Below, in pieces: positions 15,500 to 22,533 of a DNA stretch of 22,533 nucleotides. Position numbers and translations under genes: made by a program. The notes under the pieces are model-generated. The model was not told the origin of the DNA, did no database searches, and saw only the letters and a list, made by a program, of their open reading frames with translations. The DNA lies in the NCBI GenBank assembly GCA_964530325.1, contig CAZHAX010000031.1, positions 1 through 22,533 on the forward strand. The letters run 5' to 3'. This DNA is from CAZHAX01 sp964530325. Lineage in GTDB: Bacteria > Chloroflexota > Anaerolineae > B4-G1. Each line of letters opens with the position of its first letter. The first letter of the stretch is position 1.

Positions 15500-15572
15500 G
15501 CGAACGGCCACCTGCGGGGTTTGGAACCATATCCTGGCCACGGGTCGTTGATCGCATAACCTGGCCACCTGA
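15500..15572 (-). mobile_element. Possible decayed IS21-type element end
   Basis: On the minus strand the segment begins GTCAGGTGGCCAGGTTATG, then CGTGGCCAGGATATGG 27 bp later and a third GGTGGCCG about 28 bp after that, with GATCAACGA between the first two. Regularly spaced GTGGCCAG-type repeats beginning at TGTCAGG-like termini resemble transposase-binding repeats of IS21-family ends (recalled family pattern). No transposase gene or second end is evident, so only a remnant is proposed. It lies about 50 bp past the point where the ATPase gene is cut off. Confidence 0.35.
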
Positions 15573-15802
15573 CCTCCAATCCAGGCGCAGAGCCCGGCGG
15601 CTCTATCGGGCAACCGGCTCGTCGTGGGACGTCCGCTCGACGATAGAGTGACGCTGTTCTGCCCCTACACTGTCTACGTACCGCTTGTGCTGCGCGGCGC
15701 CTGACCGCCGGAGGGCTCGTTCATGCAGCCGGCTTGTTGGGCCGGACGATTGGCGGCAGACTCCTGATGCGGCAGCGGCCGGTCTGAGTCGACTGCAGAA
15801 TG

Positions 15803-15837
15803 CGACCGGCGAGAGACACGAGGTCTCTCGCCGGTCG
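15803..15837 (-). terminator. Strong hairpin after the sugar-binding protein gene
   Basis: A perfect 15-bp stem (CGACCGGCGAGAGAC at 15803-15817 pairing with GTCTCTCGCCGGTCG at 15823-15837) encloses a 5-nt loop, 52 bp beyond the stop of the sugar-binding protein. There is no clear U-tract on the minus strand. It may act as a terminator or as an mRNA 3'-stabilising structure for the ABC operon. Confidence 0.6.
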
Positions 15838-15888
15838 TACACTACAGCTGGGGAATCTGCGAACGCTCCCCTTACTGCCGTTCTGCTG

Positions 15889-17880
15889 CTACTCCCACTG
15901 GGCGACTTCGTCGTCGTCAGGCGCCCACCCGTCGACGTTCCACTCGTGCGGGATACCCTTGTCATCGAGGCCCTGTGCGTAGTCCAACAGGTTGGCCTGG
16001 GTGATGATGTCGACTCCGGTGTCGATGATGCCGTCGACGACGTCCAGCTCCACGATCGCGGGGCCTGCGCCCTCCGTGGCGATGAGGTAGATCAGCTGGA
16101 CCGACTTGTAGCCCATGTCGAACTCGCGCTGTGCCACGGTGGCGTCGATCACGCCCTCCTTGATGCCGTTGATGATGTCGGTCGTGGCGTCGAAGCAGAC
16201 TAGCTTGATGTCACCCTCTTTGCCAGCCTCCTTGATGGCCGTTGCCCAGGCGGGGCCGTTGTAGGCGTAGACGCCAAAGGCACCGGCCAGGTCGGGATTG
16301 GCGGAGATGACTGAGTTGGCCAGGTCGAGGGCGCGGACGGCATCCTCCTTGTCGTTCACGGGCTCCAGCGCCGTGATGCCGGCGCCGGCGATGCCGTCCA
16401 GGAAGCCGTCGGTGCGCTGCAGTGCGTTCAGCGCCGTGTCGGAGCCACGGCCGATGCCCACGGTGCCACCGTCGGGCAGCAGGTCAGCCATTGCCTGACC
16501 GCCTGCCTGGCCCGCGGAGTAGTTGTCGGTGCCGATGTAGACCAGCGACACCGAGTCGTCCACCGGTGGCGTGTCCAGTGTGGTGACGATGATGCCGGCG
16601 TCGACCGCCCTCTGCATCACCGGCTCGAGTGCGTCAGGATCGGAGGGGGCAATGGCGATGCCGGTTACGCCCTGGGCGATGTAGGTCTCCATCGTCTCGA
16701 TCTGCTTCGCCACGTCCTCCGTCGGCGGAACGAAGAAGACGACCTGATCGTCGCTGAGGCCCAGGTCTGCGGCCGCCGCGCGAACGCCCTTCTCCACATT
16801 GCTCCAGTAAGGATGCACCGACTTGCCGATGACGACGACGGCGAAGTCGGATGGTGCGCCGGGCGGCACCCAGCCAGTGGTGTTCCACTCGTGCGGGATG
16901 CCTCTGGCATCGAGCGAGGACTCGTACTCCACCAGGTTCGCCGCTGTGATGATGTCGACTCCGGTGTCGATGATGCCGTCGACGACGTCCATGTCCGAGA
17001 GCGCGGAGTCTTCGCCGTCGGTGGCGATGAGGTAGATCAGCTGGACCGACTTGTAGCCCATGTCGAACTCGCGCTGTGCCACGGTGGCGTCGATCACGCC
17101 CTCCTTGATGCCGTTGATGATGTCGGTCGTGGCGTCGAAGCAGACTAGCTTGATGTCACCCTCTTTGCCAGCCTCCTTGATGGCCGTTGCCCAGGCGGGG
17201 CCGTTGTAGGCGTAGACGCCAAAGGCACCGGCCAGGTCGGGATTGGCGGAGATGACTGAGTTGGCCAGGTCGAGGGCGCGGACGGCATCCTCCTTGTCGT
17301 TCACGGGCTCCAGCGCCGTGATGCCGGCGCCGGCGATGCCGTCCAGGAAGCCGTCGGTGCGCTGCAGTGCGTTCAGCGCCGTGTCGGAGCCACGGCCGAT
17401 GCCCACGGTGCCACCGTCGGGCAGCAGGTCAGCCATTGCCTGACCGCCTGCCTGGCCCGCGGAGTAGTTGTCGGTGCCGATGTAGACCAGCGACACCGAG
17501 TCGTCCACCGGTGGCGTGTCCAGTGTGGTGACGATGATGCCGGCGTCGACCGCCCTCTGCATCACCGGCTCGAGTGCGTCAGGATCGGAGGGGGCAATGG
17601 CGATGCCGGTTACGCCCTGGGCGATGTAGGTCTCCATCGTCTCGATCTGCTTCGCCACGTCCTCCGTCGGCGGAACGAAGAAGACGACCTGATCGTCGCT
17701 GAGGCCCAGGTCTGCGGCCGCCGCGCGAACGCCCTTCTCCACATTGCTCCAGTAAGGATGCACCGACTTGCCGATGACGACGACGGCGAAGTCGGCGTCT
17801 GACGGCTCCGACGTTGTCTGACACGACGACACCAGCGTCGCGATCAGGACTGCAGCGAGAAGCCATTTATTGCGCGTCAT
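15889..17880 (-). CDS. Sugar ABC transporter substrate-binding lipoprotein, internally duplicated
   Basis: A 663-residue secreted protein made of two consecutive type 1 periplasmic-binding domains (ribose/xylose class, Peripla_BP_4-like); ordinary members have about 310-370 residues. A lipoprotein signal ends in LVSSC (lipidated Cys20). Domain 1 (about 29-344) and domain 2 (about 344-663) each start DFAVVVIGKSVHPYWSNV, then have IAIAPSDPDALEPV, TTLDTPPVDDS, GTDNYSAGQAGG, YAYNGPAWATA and LVCFDATTDI, which include the sugar-contacting loops. About 258 residues are identical between the domains. Only the last 55-60 residues of each differ (domain 1 ends WVPPGAPS, domain 2 ends DDDEVAQWE). Domain 2 has no signal of its own, so this is one two-site polypeptide. 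A GAGGAGGAA ribosome site precedes the ATG. It is the last gene of the importer cluster, after a 390-bp gap. Confidence 0.93.
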   Translation of the reverse strand: MTRNKWLLAAVLIATLVSSCQTTSEPSDADFAVVVIGKSVHPYWSNVEKGVRAAAADLGLSDDQVVFFVPPTEDVAKQIETMETYIAQGVTGIAIAPSDPDALEPVMQRAVDAGIIVTTLDTPPVDDSVSLVYIGTDNYSAGQAGGQAMADLLPDGGTVGIGRGSDTALNALQRTDGFLDGIAGAGITALEPVNDKEDAVRALDLANSVISANPDLAGAFGVYAYNGPAWATAIKEAGKEGDIKLVCFDATTDIINGIKEGVIDATVAQREFDMGYKSVQLIYLIATDGEDSALSDMDVVDGIIDTGVDIITAANLVEYESSLDARGIPHEWNTTGWVPPGAPSDFAVVVIGKSVHPYWSNVEKGVRAAAADLGLSDDQVVFFVPPTEDVAKQIETMETYIAQGVTGIAIAPSDPDALEPVMQRAVDAGIIVTTLDTPPVDDSVSLVYIGTDNYSAGQAGGQAMADLLPDGGTVGIGRGSDTALNALQRTDGFLDGIAGAGITALEPVNDKEDAVRALDLANSVISANPDLAGAFGVYAYNGPAWATAIKEAGKEGDIKLVCFDATTDIINGIKEGVIDATVAQREFDMGYKSVQLIYLIATEGAGPAIVELDVVDGIIDTGVDIITQANLLDYAQGLDDKGIPHEWNVDGWAPDDDEVAQWE
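16076..16850 (-). repeat. 775-bp direct repeat, copy encoding domain 2
   Basis: Reads as identical, base for base by eye, to 17021-17795, with a period of exactly 945 bp (315 codons). It encodes most of the second binding domain. Identity ends sharply at both borders. The C-terminal tail part (15889-16075) aligns with 16834-17020 in the same 945-bp register but is clearly diverged. Confidence 0.93.
17021..17795 (-). repeat. 775-bp direct repeat, copy encoding domain 1
   Basis: Partner of 16076-16850. It encodes most of the first binding domain, directly after the lipoprotein signal. Between the copies lie 170 bp (16851-17020) encoding the first domain's distinct C-terminal tail and the junction to the second. 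Confidence 0.93.
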
Positions 17881-18270
17881 GATACTTCCTCCTCTTGGCA
17901 GTTCGTAGGTAGTCTTGCGAGCCGAATCGGCTCGGCCAGAGTCTACTGGCTATCACTCAATTCTCCGGGCTGCGGAGTCTAGCGCATCACCTCCTTTATG
18001 CCTTGTCGCCTCGAGCGCACGCGCTGTGGATGTTGGTAGGCCCGCGACTCGCGGCCGCTCCCTATTCGTGGTCCAATCAGCACGCAGACGAGAGCACTCG
18101 GGCCGTGATCACCCTATGATCGAGCGTTCTCACCTCTGCAAGACAGGGATCGAGCAGGCCTTCAAGCCACCTGCGATGCCTGTCTTTCGCTTCCCTCACG
18201 CGACCCCGCCGCGAATCGCCAGCGCCGTCCGGCTCCGGTAGGTCCGGCGTCGATCACGAGCGGGTTCACG
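17881..18270. other. Gene-free leader between the ATPase and binding-protein genes
   Basis: A 390-bp gap inside the importer cluster without a convincing gene. It contains the 17-nt palindrome at 17918-17934, a small hairpin (CTCCG-N5-CGGAG on the minus strand, about 17966-17980), and a perfect Shine-Dalgarno-like AAAGGAGGTGAT (17997-17986) about 106 nt before the binding-protein ATG, followed only by an ATG-CGC-TAG minicistron. A second promoter or mRNA processing site for extra binding-protein synthesis could lie here; no clear -35/-10 pair is seen. Confidence 0.5.
17918..17934. promoter_or_regulatory. 17-nt palindrome upstream of the binding-protein gene
   Basis: CGAGCCGA-A-TCGGCTCG, a perfect inverted repeat with a single central base, lies 38 bp upstream of the binding-protein ATG. 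Its size and symmetry fit a repressor operator of LacI type or a short mRNA hairpin. It does not resemble the ROK operator at 22333-22357. Confidence 0.4.
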
Positions 18271-19815
18271 TCACCATCTTGCATTCTCCTTGGGCGACTC
18301 TGCGAACGTCTCGCCGCTGGCGTGCGCCATTATGAGCTCCTGGTCCGCCTCCTCACAATCCAGGATCGCCGTCACTCTTCCCTCCGACATCACCATAATC
18401 CGGTCGCTCACTCCCAGGATCTCTGGCAGCTCGGACGAGATCATTATGATGCCGACACCTGCCTGGGCGAGCTGGCCCATTATGGCGTGCACCTCGGCCT
18501 TCGCCCCGACGTCGATGCCGCGAGTGGGCTCGTCCATGATGAGCACGCGGGGCTTACTTGCCAGCCACTTAGCGACGACAACCTTCTGCTGGTTGCCGCC
18601 GGACAGGAACAGGGCCTTCTGCCGCAAGCTCGGCGTTCGGATGTCGAGCTCGTCGACGTAGCGACCTGCGGTGTCGCGGAGGCCCTGGCGGTCCACCCAA
18701 ATGCCTGCCCGGGCGTAGCTACTAAGCGTGGGCAGCGCGATGTTCTCCAGAACGCTCATGCTGAGGACGAGGCCCTCTTTGGCGCGATCCTCGGGCACAA
18801 GGCCGATTCCGGCCGATAGCGCGTCTATCGGCGAGTTGATCTGGACCTGCTTGCCGTCTATGTAGATCTCTCCACTATCCTTGCGCTCGGCACCAAAGAG
18901 CAGCCGGACGGTCTCCGTGCGGCCTGCGCCCACCAGTCCGGCGAAGCCGAGGATCTCACCGCGATGGAGGGTGAAGCTCACGTCCTCCACCAGGCCGTGA
19001 CGTGTCAGGCCCCTCACTTCCAGTAGAGGAGCGCCGATCTCTGCTTCGGCTTTGCAGAACACGTCAGTCAAATCTCGTCCCACCATGAGCTGTATCAACT
19101 TCTCGGACGTCGCCTCCTTCACGGTCATGGTGCCCGCCCGCCGCCCATCGCGCAGCACTAACACCCGATCCGCGATGCGAAAGACCTCATCCAGGTGGTG
19201 GGTGATGAAGATCACGCCTATGCCCTGCGCCTTCAGCGTGCCAACGATCTCGAACAGCCTCTCCACCTCGTCCTTGCCGAGCGCGGACGTCGGCTCGTCC
19301 ATCACTATGATGCGGGCATCGACCGCCAGTGCCTTGGCCACCTCCACCATCTGGCGCTGTGCTACGGAGAGATCACGAATGAGCGCACTGGGTGCGACGC
19401 GCGCGCCGACCCTGTCAAGGTGCGCCTGCGCATCCCGCTCCATCCTTTGGCGGTCCACGAAGAGGCCGCCCACCAGCCCCTTGTGTCGCGGCTCGCGCGC
19501 GACGAAGATGTTCGCCGCCGCACTCTGGTTTGGAGTCAGGTTGAACTCCTGGTAGATGATGGCGATGCCAAGCTCCTGGGCGTGGCGCGGGCTCTCGACG
19601 TTCACTTCCTGGCCGTTCAGGAATATCTGGCCCTCGTCCTTGCGGTAGGCCCCGCTGAGGATCTTCATCAGCGTGGACTTGCCGGCCCCGTTCTCCCCGA
19701 CCAGCGCCAGCACTTCCCCGGCCGCGACGTCAAGGTCCACGCTGTCCAGCGCCTGCACGCCAGGAAAGGCTTTCGAGATGGCTTCCATCCGAAGAATCGC
19801 GTCTTGTTCGCCCAA
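18271..19815 (-). CDS. Sugar ABC transporter ATP-binding protein (RbsA/XylG/MglA type)
   Basis: A 514-residue protein with two fused nucleotide-binding domains energising uptake of a monosaccharide. The N-terminal half has Walker A GENGAGKST (40-48), Q-loop YQEFNL, signature LSVAQRQ and Walker B IIVMDEPTSAL. The C-terminal half has the degenerate P-loop GLVGAGRTE, signature LSGGNQQ and IMDEPTRGID. One canonical and one degenerate ATP site is the rule in this family. Translation starts at TTG 19815 with a GGGAGGA site 6 nt upstream. The only nearby ATG, at 19788, would cut into the first strand. It follows the permease gene by 51 bp. The sugar cannot be read from this subunit. Confidence 0.96.
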   Translation of the reverse strand: MGEQDAILRMEAISKAFPGVQALDSVDLDVAAGEVLALVGENGAGKSTLMKILSGAYRKDEGQIFLNGQEVNVESPRHAQELGIAIIYQEFNLTPNQSAAANIFVAREPRHKGLVGGLFVDRQRMERDAQAHLDRVGARVAPSALIRDLSVAQRQMVEVAKALAVDARIIVMDEPTSALGKDEVERLFEIVGTLKAQGIGVIFITHHLDEVFRIADRVLVLRDGRRAGTMTVKEATSEKLIQLMVGRDLTDVFCKAEAEIGAPLLEVRGLTRHGLVEDVSFTLHRGEILGFAGLVGAGRTETVRLLFGAERKDSGEIYIDGKQVQINSPIDALSAGIGLVPEDRAKEGLVLSMSVLENIALPTLSSYARAGIWVDRQGLRDTAGRYVDELDIRTPSLRQKALFLSGGNQQKVVVAKWLASKPRVLIMDEPTRGIDVGAKAEVHAIMGQLAQAGVGIIMISSELPEILGVSDRIMVMSEGRVTAILDCEEADQELIMAHASGETFAESPKENARW

Positions 19816-19866
19816 CCGTGTCCTCCCTGCCGTCTCGTAAGGGATCGGTCGCGTGTGGGACGGCTT

Positions 19867-20970
19867 CTAGCCTGTCGCGGTGGTCCTAGTCCAGAGCCTG
19901 GCCACTTTCTTCCAGTACTGCGCCAGATTCCCGCCTCGCCGGATCGTGTCGTAGACGACGGCGATGACCAAGACGGATCCCAGGATGATATCCTGCAAGT
20001 ATGAAGAGATGTTCAGCACGACCATGCCGTTCGTCATGACGCCCATGATGGCTGCCCCAACCACCGCGCCGAGCACGGTGCCTTCTCCCCCGAGGAGGCT
20101 CGTCCCGCCAATGACCGCCGCGGCGATTGCCCACAGCTCGTAGGCTGCTCCAACTACCGGAGTTCCCTGCCCGAGGCGAGAGGCCAGGATCACGCCGGTG
20201 AGCGCCGCCAAGAAACCACTGGCTGCGTAGCAGAAGATGCGCACCCGATCGACGTTGACGCCCGAGAGTCGCGCGGCGTCGATGTTGCCGCCAACCGCGT
20301 AGATGCGATACCCCAGCGGCGTGTGATTCAGGATGACGTAGGTGACGGCAGCCACAGCGAGCATGATGAGAAACGAGAGGGGAATCGCGCCCACCAGTGC
20401 CATAATGCCTGTGGGATCCTCCAGCCTCAGAATCGTTTCCACTTTCCCCTGCCCAAGAATGAGAAACGGATGCCCGGACTCGAACACCTGTGGGTAGCCG
20501 CGGGTGATGAGCGCCGCTATCCCGCGCGCGATCAGGTAGGTGCCTAGGGTGATGATGAAGGGCGGGATCCTCAGTTTCGTTACGAACAGACCATGCCAGA
20601 TCCCGATGAGCACACCCGCCAGCAGCGTGATCAGGATAGCAGGCACAACGCCGAGCGGTCCTACCAGAGGTCCGATTCCCTTGAGGATCATCCACGCGGT
20701 GATTACACCGGTGAAGGCCTGCATCGACCCAACGCTCAGATCGATCCCGCCGGTAATGATAATGAGGACCTCGCCGATCGCCAGCATGCCGTAGGTGACC
20801 ACGAAGCGCATAATCACGGCCAGGTTGGCGGGCTTGGCGAATACATCCGGACGCCGCGAGTAGAAGAACAGACACAACAGGACTAGGGCCACCACCACGC
20901 CGAGTTCACGGAACTTCCTGCCCTCTCTCTTGATCCTGGCCTTCTGTGGGCTTTGTTTGGCATCGGTCAT
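19867..20970 (-). CDS. Sugar ABC transporter permease (RbsC/XylH type)
   Basis: A 367-residue inner-membrane permease of the ribose/xylose/galactose branch (BPD_transp_2). A basic N-terminus precedes about 8-10 hydrophobic helices. Family landmarks are GEVLIIITGGIDLSVGSM (about 66-83), PPFIITLGTYLIARGIA, GYRIYAVGGNIDAARLSGVN (the cytoplasmic loop contacting the ATPase, about 232-251), and the GGTSLLGGEGTVLGAVVGA segment (about 302-320). The ATG has a GGAGGAG ribosome site. It starts 34 bp after the ROK stop codon and precedes the ATPase gene, so the three genes are likely co-transcribed from the ROK promoter. A functional importer would use a homodimer with the two-domain ATPase. Confidence 0.96.
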   Translation of the reverse strand: MTDAKQSPQKARIKREGRKFRELGVVVALVLLCLFFYSRRPDVFAKPANLAVIMRFVVTYGMLAIGEVLIIITGGIDLSVGSMQAFTGVITAWMILKGIGPLVGPLGVVPAILITLLAGVLIGIWHGLFVTKLRIPPFIITLGTYLIARGIAALITRGYPQVFESGHPFLILGQGKVETILRLEDPTGIMALVGAIPLSFLIMLAVAAVTYVILNHTPLGYRIYAVGGNIDAARLSGVNVDRVRIFCYAASGFLAALTGVILASRLGQGTPVVGAAYELWAIAAAVIGGTSLLGGEGTVLGAVVGAAIMGVMTNGMVVLNISSYLQDIILGSVLVIAVVYDTIRRGGNLAQYWKKVARLWTRTTATG

Positions 20971-21004
20971 GTTCGCTCCTCCGTATGTCCGGGAATGGTT
21001 GGAT

Positions 21005-22273
<1,269 letters not shown>

Positions 22274-22293
22274 GTAGCTACCCCCCGGCGACA

Positions 22294-22350
22294 GTTGCCA
22301 CAACGAACATGCAAAGAGGGGCGCGGGGCGCGTTTGTTTGTTGTGGCGAC
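22294..22350. promoter_or_regulatory. Paired inverted operator copies, 41 bp apart
   Basis: GTTGCCACAACGAACA (22294-22309) and the reverse complement of 22335-22350 (GTCGCCACAACAAACA) match at 14 of 16 positions. They face each other with centres 41 bp apart, about four helical turns. The distal copy overlaps the main inverted repeat at the ROK promoter; the proximal copy lies in the leader. Suggests cooperative binding or a small loop. Confidence 0.5.
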
Positions 22351-22357
22351 AAACAAA
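22333..22357. promoter_or_regulatory. Probable ROK operator
   Basis: A perfect inverted repeat: TTTGTTTGT and ACAAACAAA separated by 7 nt. It abuts the -10 box and covers the predicted transcription start of the ROK gene. AT-rich TTTGTTT-type palindromes are typical of ROK binding sites, so autorepression is likely. Confidence 0.75.
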
Positions 22358-22385
22358 GTATATCACGGACGTTGCCGATTGTCAA
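22357..22385 (-). promoter_or_regulatory. sigma70 promoter of the ROK-ABC operon
   Basis: On the minus strand, a perfect TTGACA (22385-22380), a 17-nt spacer and TATACT (22362-22357). Transcription is expected to start near 22350, inside the inverted repeat. Confidence 0.85.
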
Positions 22386-22392
22386 TCCCTGT

Positions 22393-22420
22393 TTGCCCGG
22401 CGTCCAGGACATGCTATACA
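22393..22420 (+). promoter_or_regulatory. possible divergent promoter
   Basis: TTGCCC (22393-22398), a 16-nt spacer and TATACA (22415-22420) with an upstream TG (extended -10). It is back-to-back with the ROK promoter, 7 bp between the two -35 boxes, and would serve the gene entering at the right edge. Confidence 0.45.
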
Positions 22421-22503
22421 CTTCATGCGCTTTGGCTATTCGGAGTACGTTGAACGTGTGGTAGAATCGGCCGGTCTGCCACAGAGTCGTGACTGGAGTG
22501 TGT

Positions 22504-22533
22504 ATGAGTCCTGGGACCCGTATCGACTACAAG
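22504..22533 (+). CDS. Start of a gene cut by the window edge
   Basis: An ATG at 22504 has GGAG 5 nt upstream and opens MSPGTRIDYK before the sequence ends. It lies about 85 bp downstream of the divergent promoter candidate. Nothing can be said of function. Its position opposite the ROK gene makes a sugar-related product likely. Confidence 0.4.
   Translation, partial: MSPGTRIDYK

Larger units (their letters stand above)
15453..15888. other. Gene-free stretch with mobile-element-like remnant and terminator
   Basis: No open frame here has recognisable protein features; those present are short, Arg/Ser-rich and overlap the neighbouring gene. The stretch holds a cluster of TGGCCA-type repeats (15500-15572) and a strong hairpin (15803-15837). 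The rest is unassigned. Confidence 0.5.

Noticed and set aside
15603..15965. 120-residue minus-strand frame as a transposase remnant
   Set aside because: No DDE or helix-turn-helix features; overlaps the end of the binding-protein gene.
16076..17795. CRISPR or satellite interpretation of the repeats
   Set aside because: Two long coding copies in one reading frame; no short spaced repeat array anywhere in the window.
17986..17997. Resemblance of the plus strand to the 3' end of 16S rRNA
   Set aside because: Only 12 nt match; no other rRNA sequence around it. Better read as a Shine-Dalgarno on the minus strand.
17915..18241. 108-residue open frame on the plus strand in the 390-bp gap
   Set aside because: Composition is low-complexity Arg/Ser/Ala, with no ribosome site and no domain.

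Overview
This is a GC-rich bacterial window of about 22.5 kb that looks chromosomal. Gene content (a large GH9 cellulase, a GH3/PA14 beta-glucosidase, a ROK-controlled sugar ABC importer, an archaeal-type NMN adenylyltransferase, many TTG/GTG starts) would fit a Chloroflexota-like organism. That assignment is inference; no rRNA or marker gene is present. Several promoters are close to the sigma70 consensus (TTGACN, 17-nt spacer, TAnAcT-like -10).

Layout. 185-3367 (+): secreted, membrane-anchored multidomain GH9 cellulase. 3468-6043 (-): small mixed genes, namely a TPR-TM-glutaredoxin fusion, a lincosamide/aminoglycoside-type nucleotidyltransferase, a uridine-kinase-like P-loop kinase and a small four-helix membrane protein. 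6269-10205 (-): a tight four-gene operon of NMN adenylyltransferase, vWA/zinc-ribbon protein, pyruvate-kinase-like barrel protein and glutamine-dependent NAD synthase. Two of its junctions are 4-bp ATGA overlaps and the third is a 9-bp gap holding the RBS. 10391-12835 (+): GH3 beta-glucosidase, divergent from the NAD operon. 12944-13693 (-): TPR-like protein, convergent with GH3 across a shared terminator. 13954-14859 (+): Mrr-type restriction endonuclease with a stop codon at codon 7 of its apparent original reading frame. 15057-15452 (+): truncated P-loop ATPase followed by what looks like a decayed IS21-type end. 15889-22273 (-): ROK regulator, permease, two-domain ATPase and substrate-binding lipoprotein of a ribose/xylose-type importer. 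The binding protein is an internal tandem duplication with a 775-bp stretch that reads as identical in both halves. A truncated ORF may begin at the right edge.

How it fits together. GH9 would cut cellulose at the cell surface, GH3 would hydrolyse cello-oligosaccharides or other beta-glucosides, and the ROK/ABC unit would sense and import a monosaccharide or small sugar. The ROK promoter is very clear: TTGACA-17-TATACT with a 9+9 bp inverted repeat on the transcription start side, plus a second, inverted copy of part of this site 41 bp away.

The best candidate for an undescribed system is the NAD operon. Two enzymes that perform the last two steps of NAD synthesis flank, in translational coupling, a vWA/zinc-ribbon protein and an orphan pyruvate-kinase-type barrel that have no textbook role in NAD metabolism. 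Second are the self-duplicated sugar-binding protein and the interrupted Mrr gene beside a truncated ATPase (a decaying defence-like patch).
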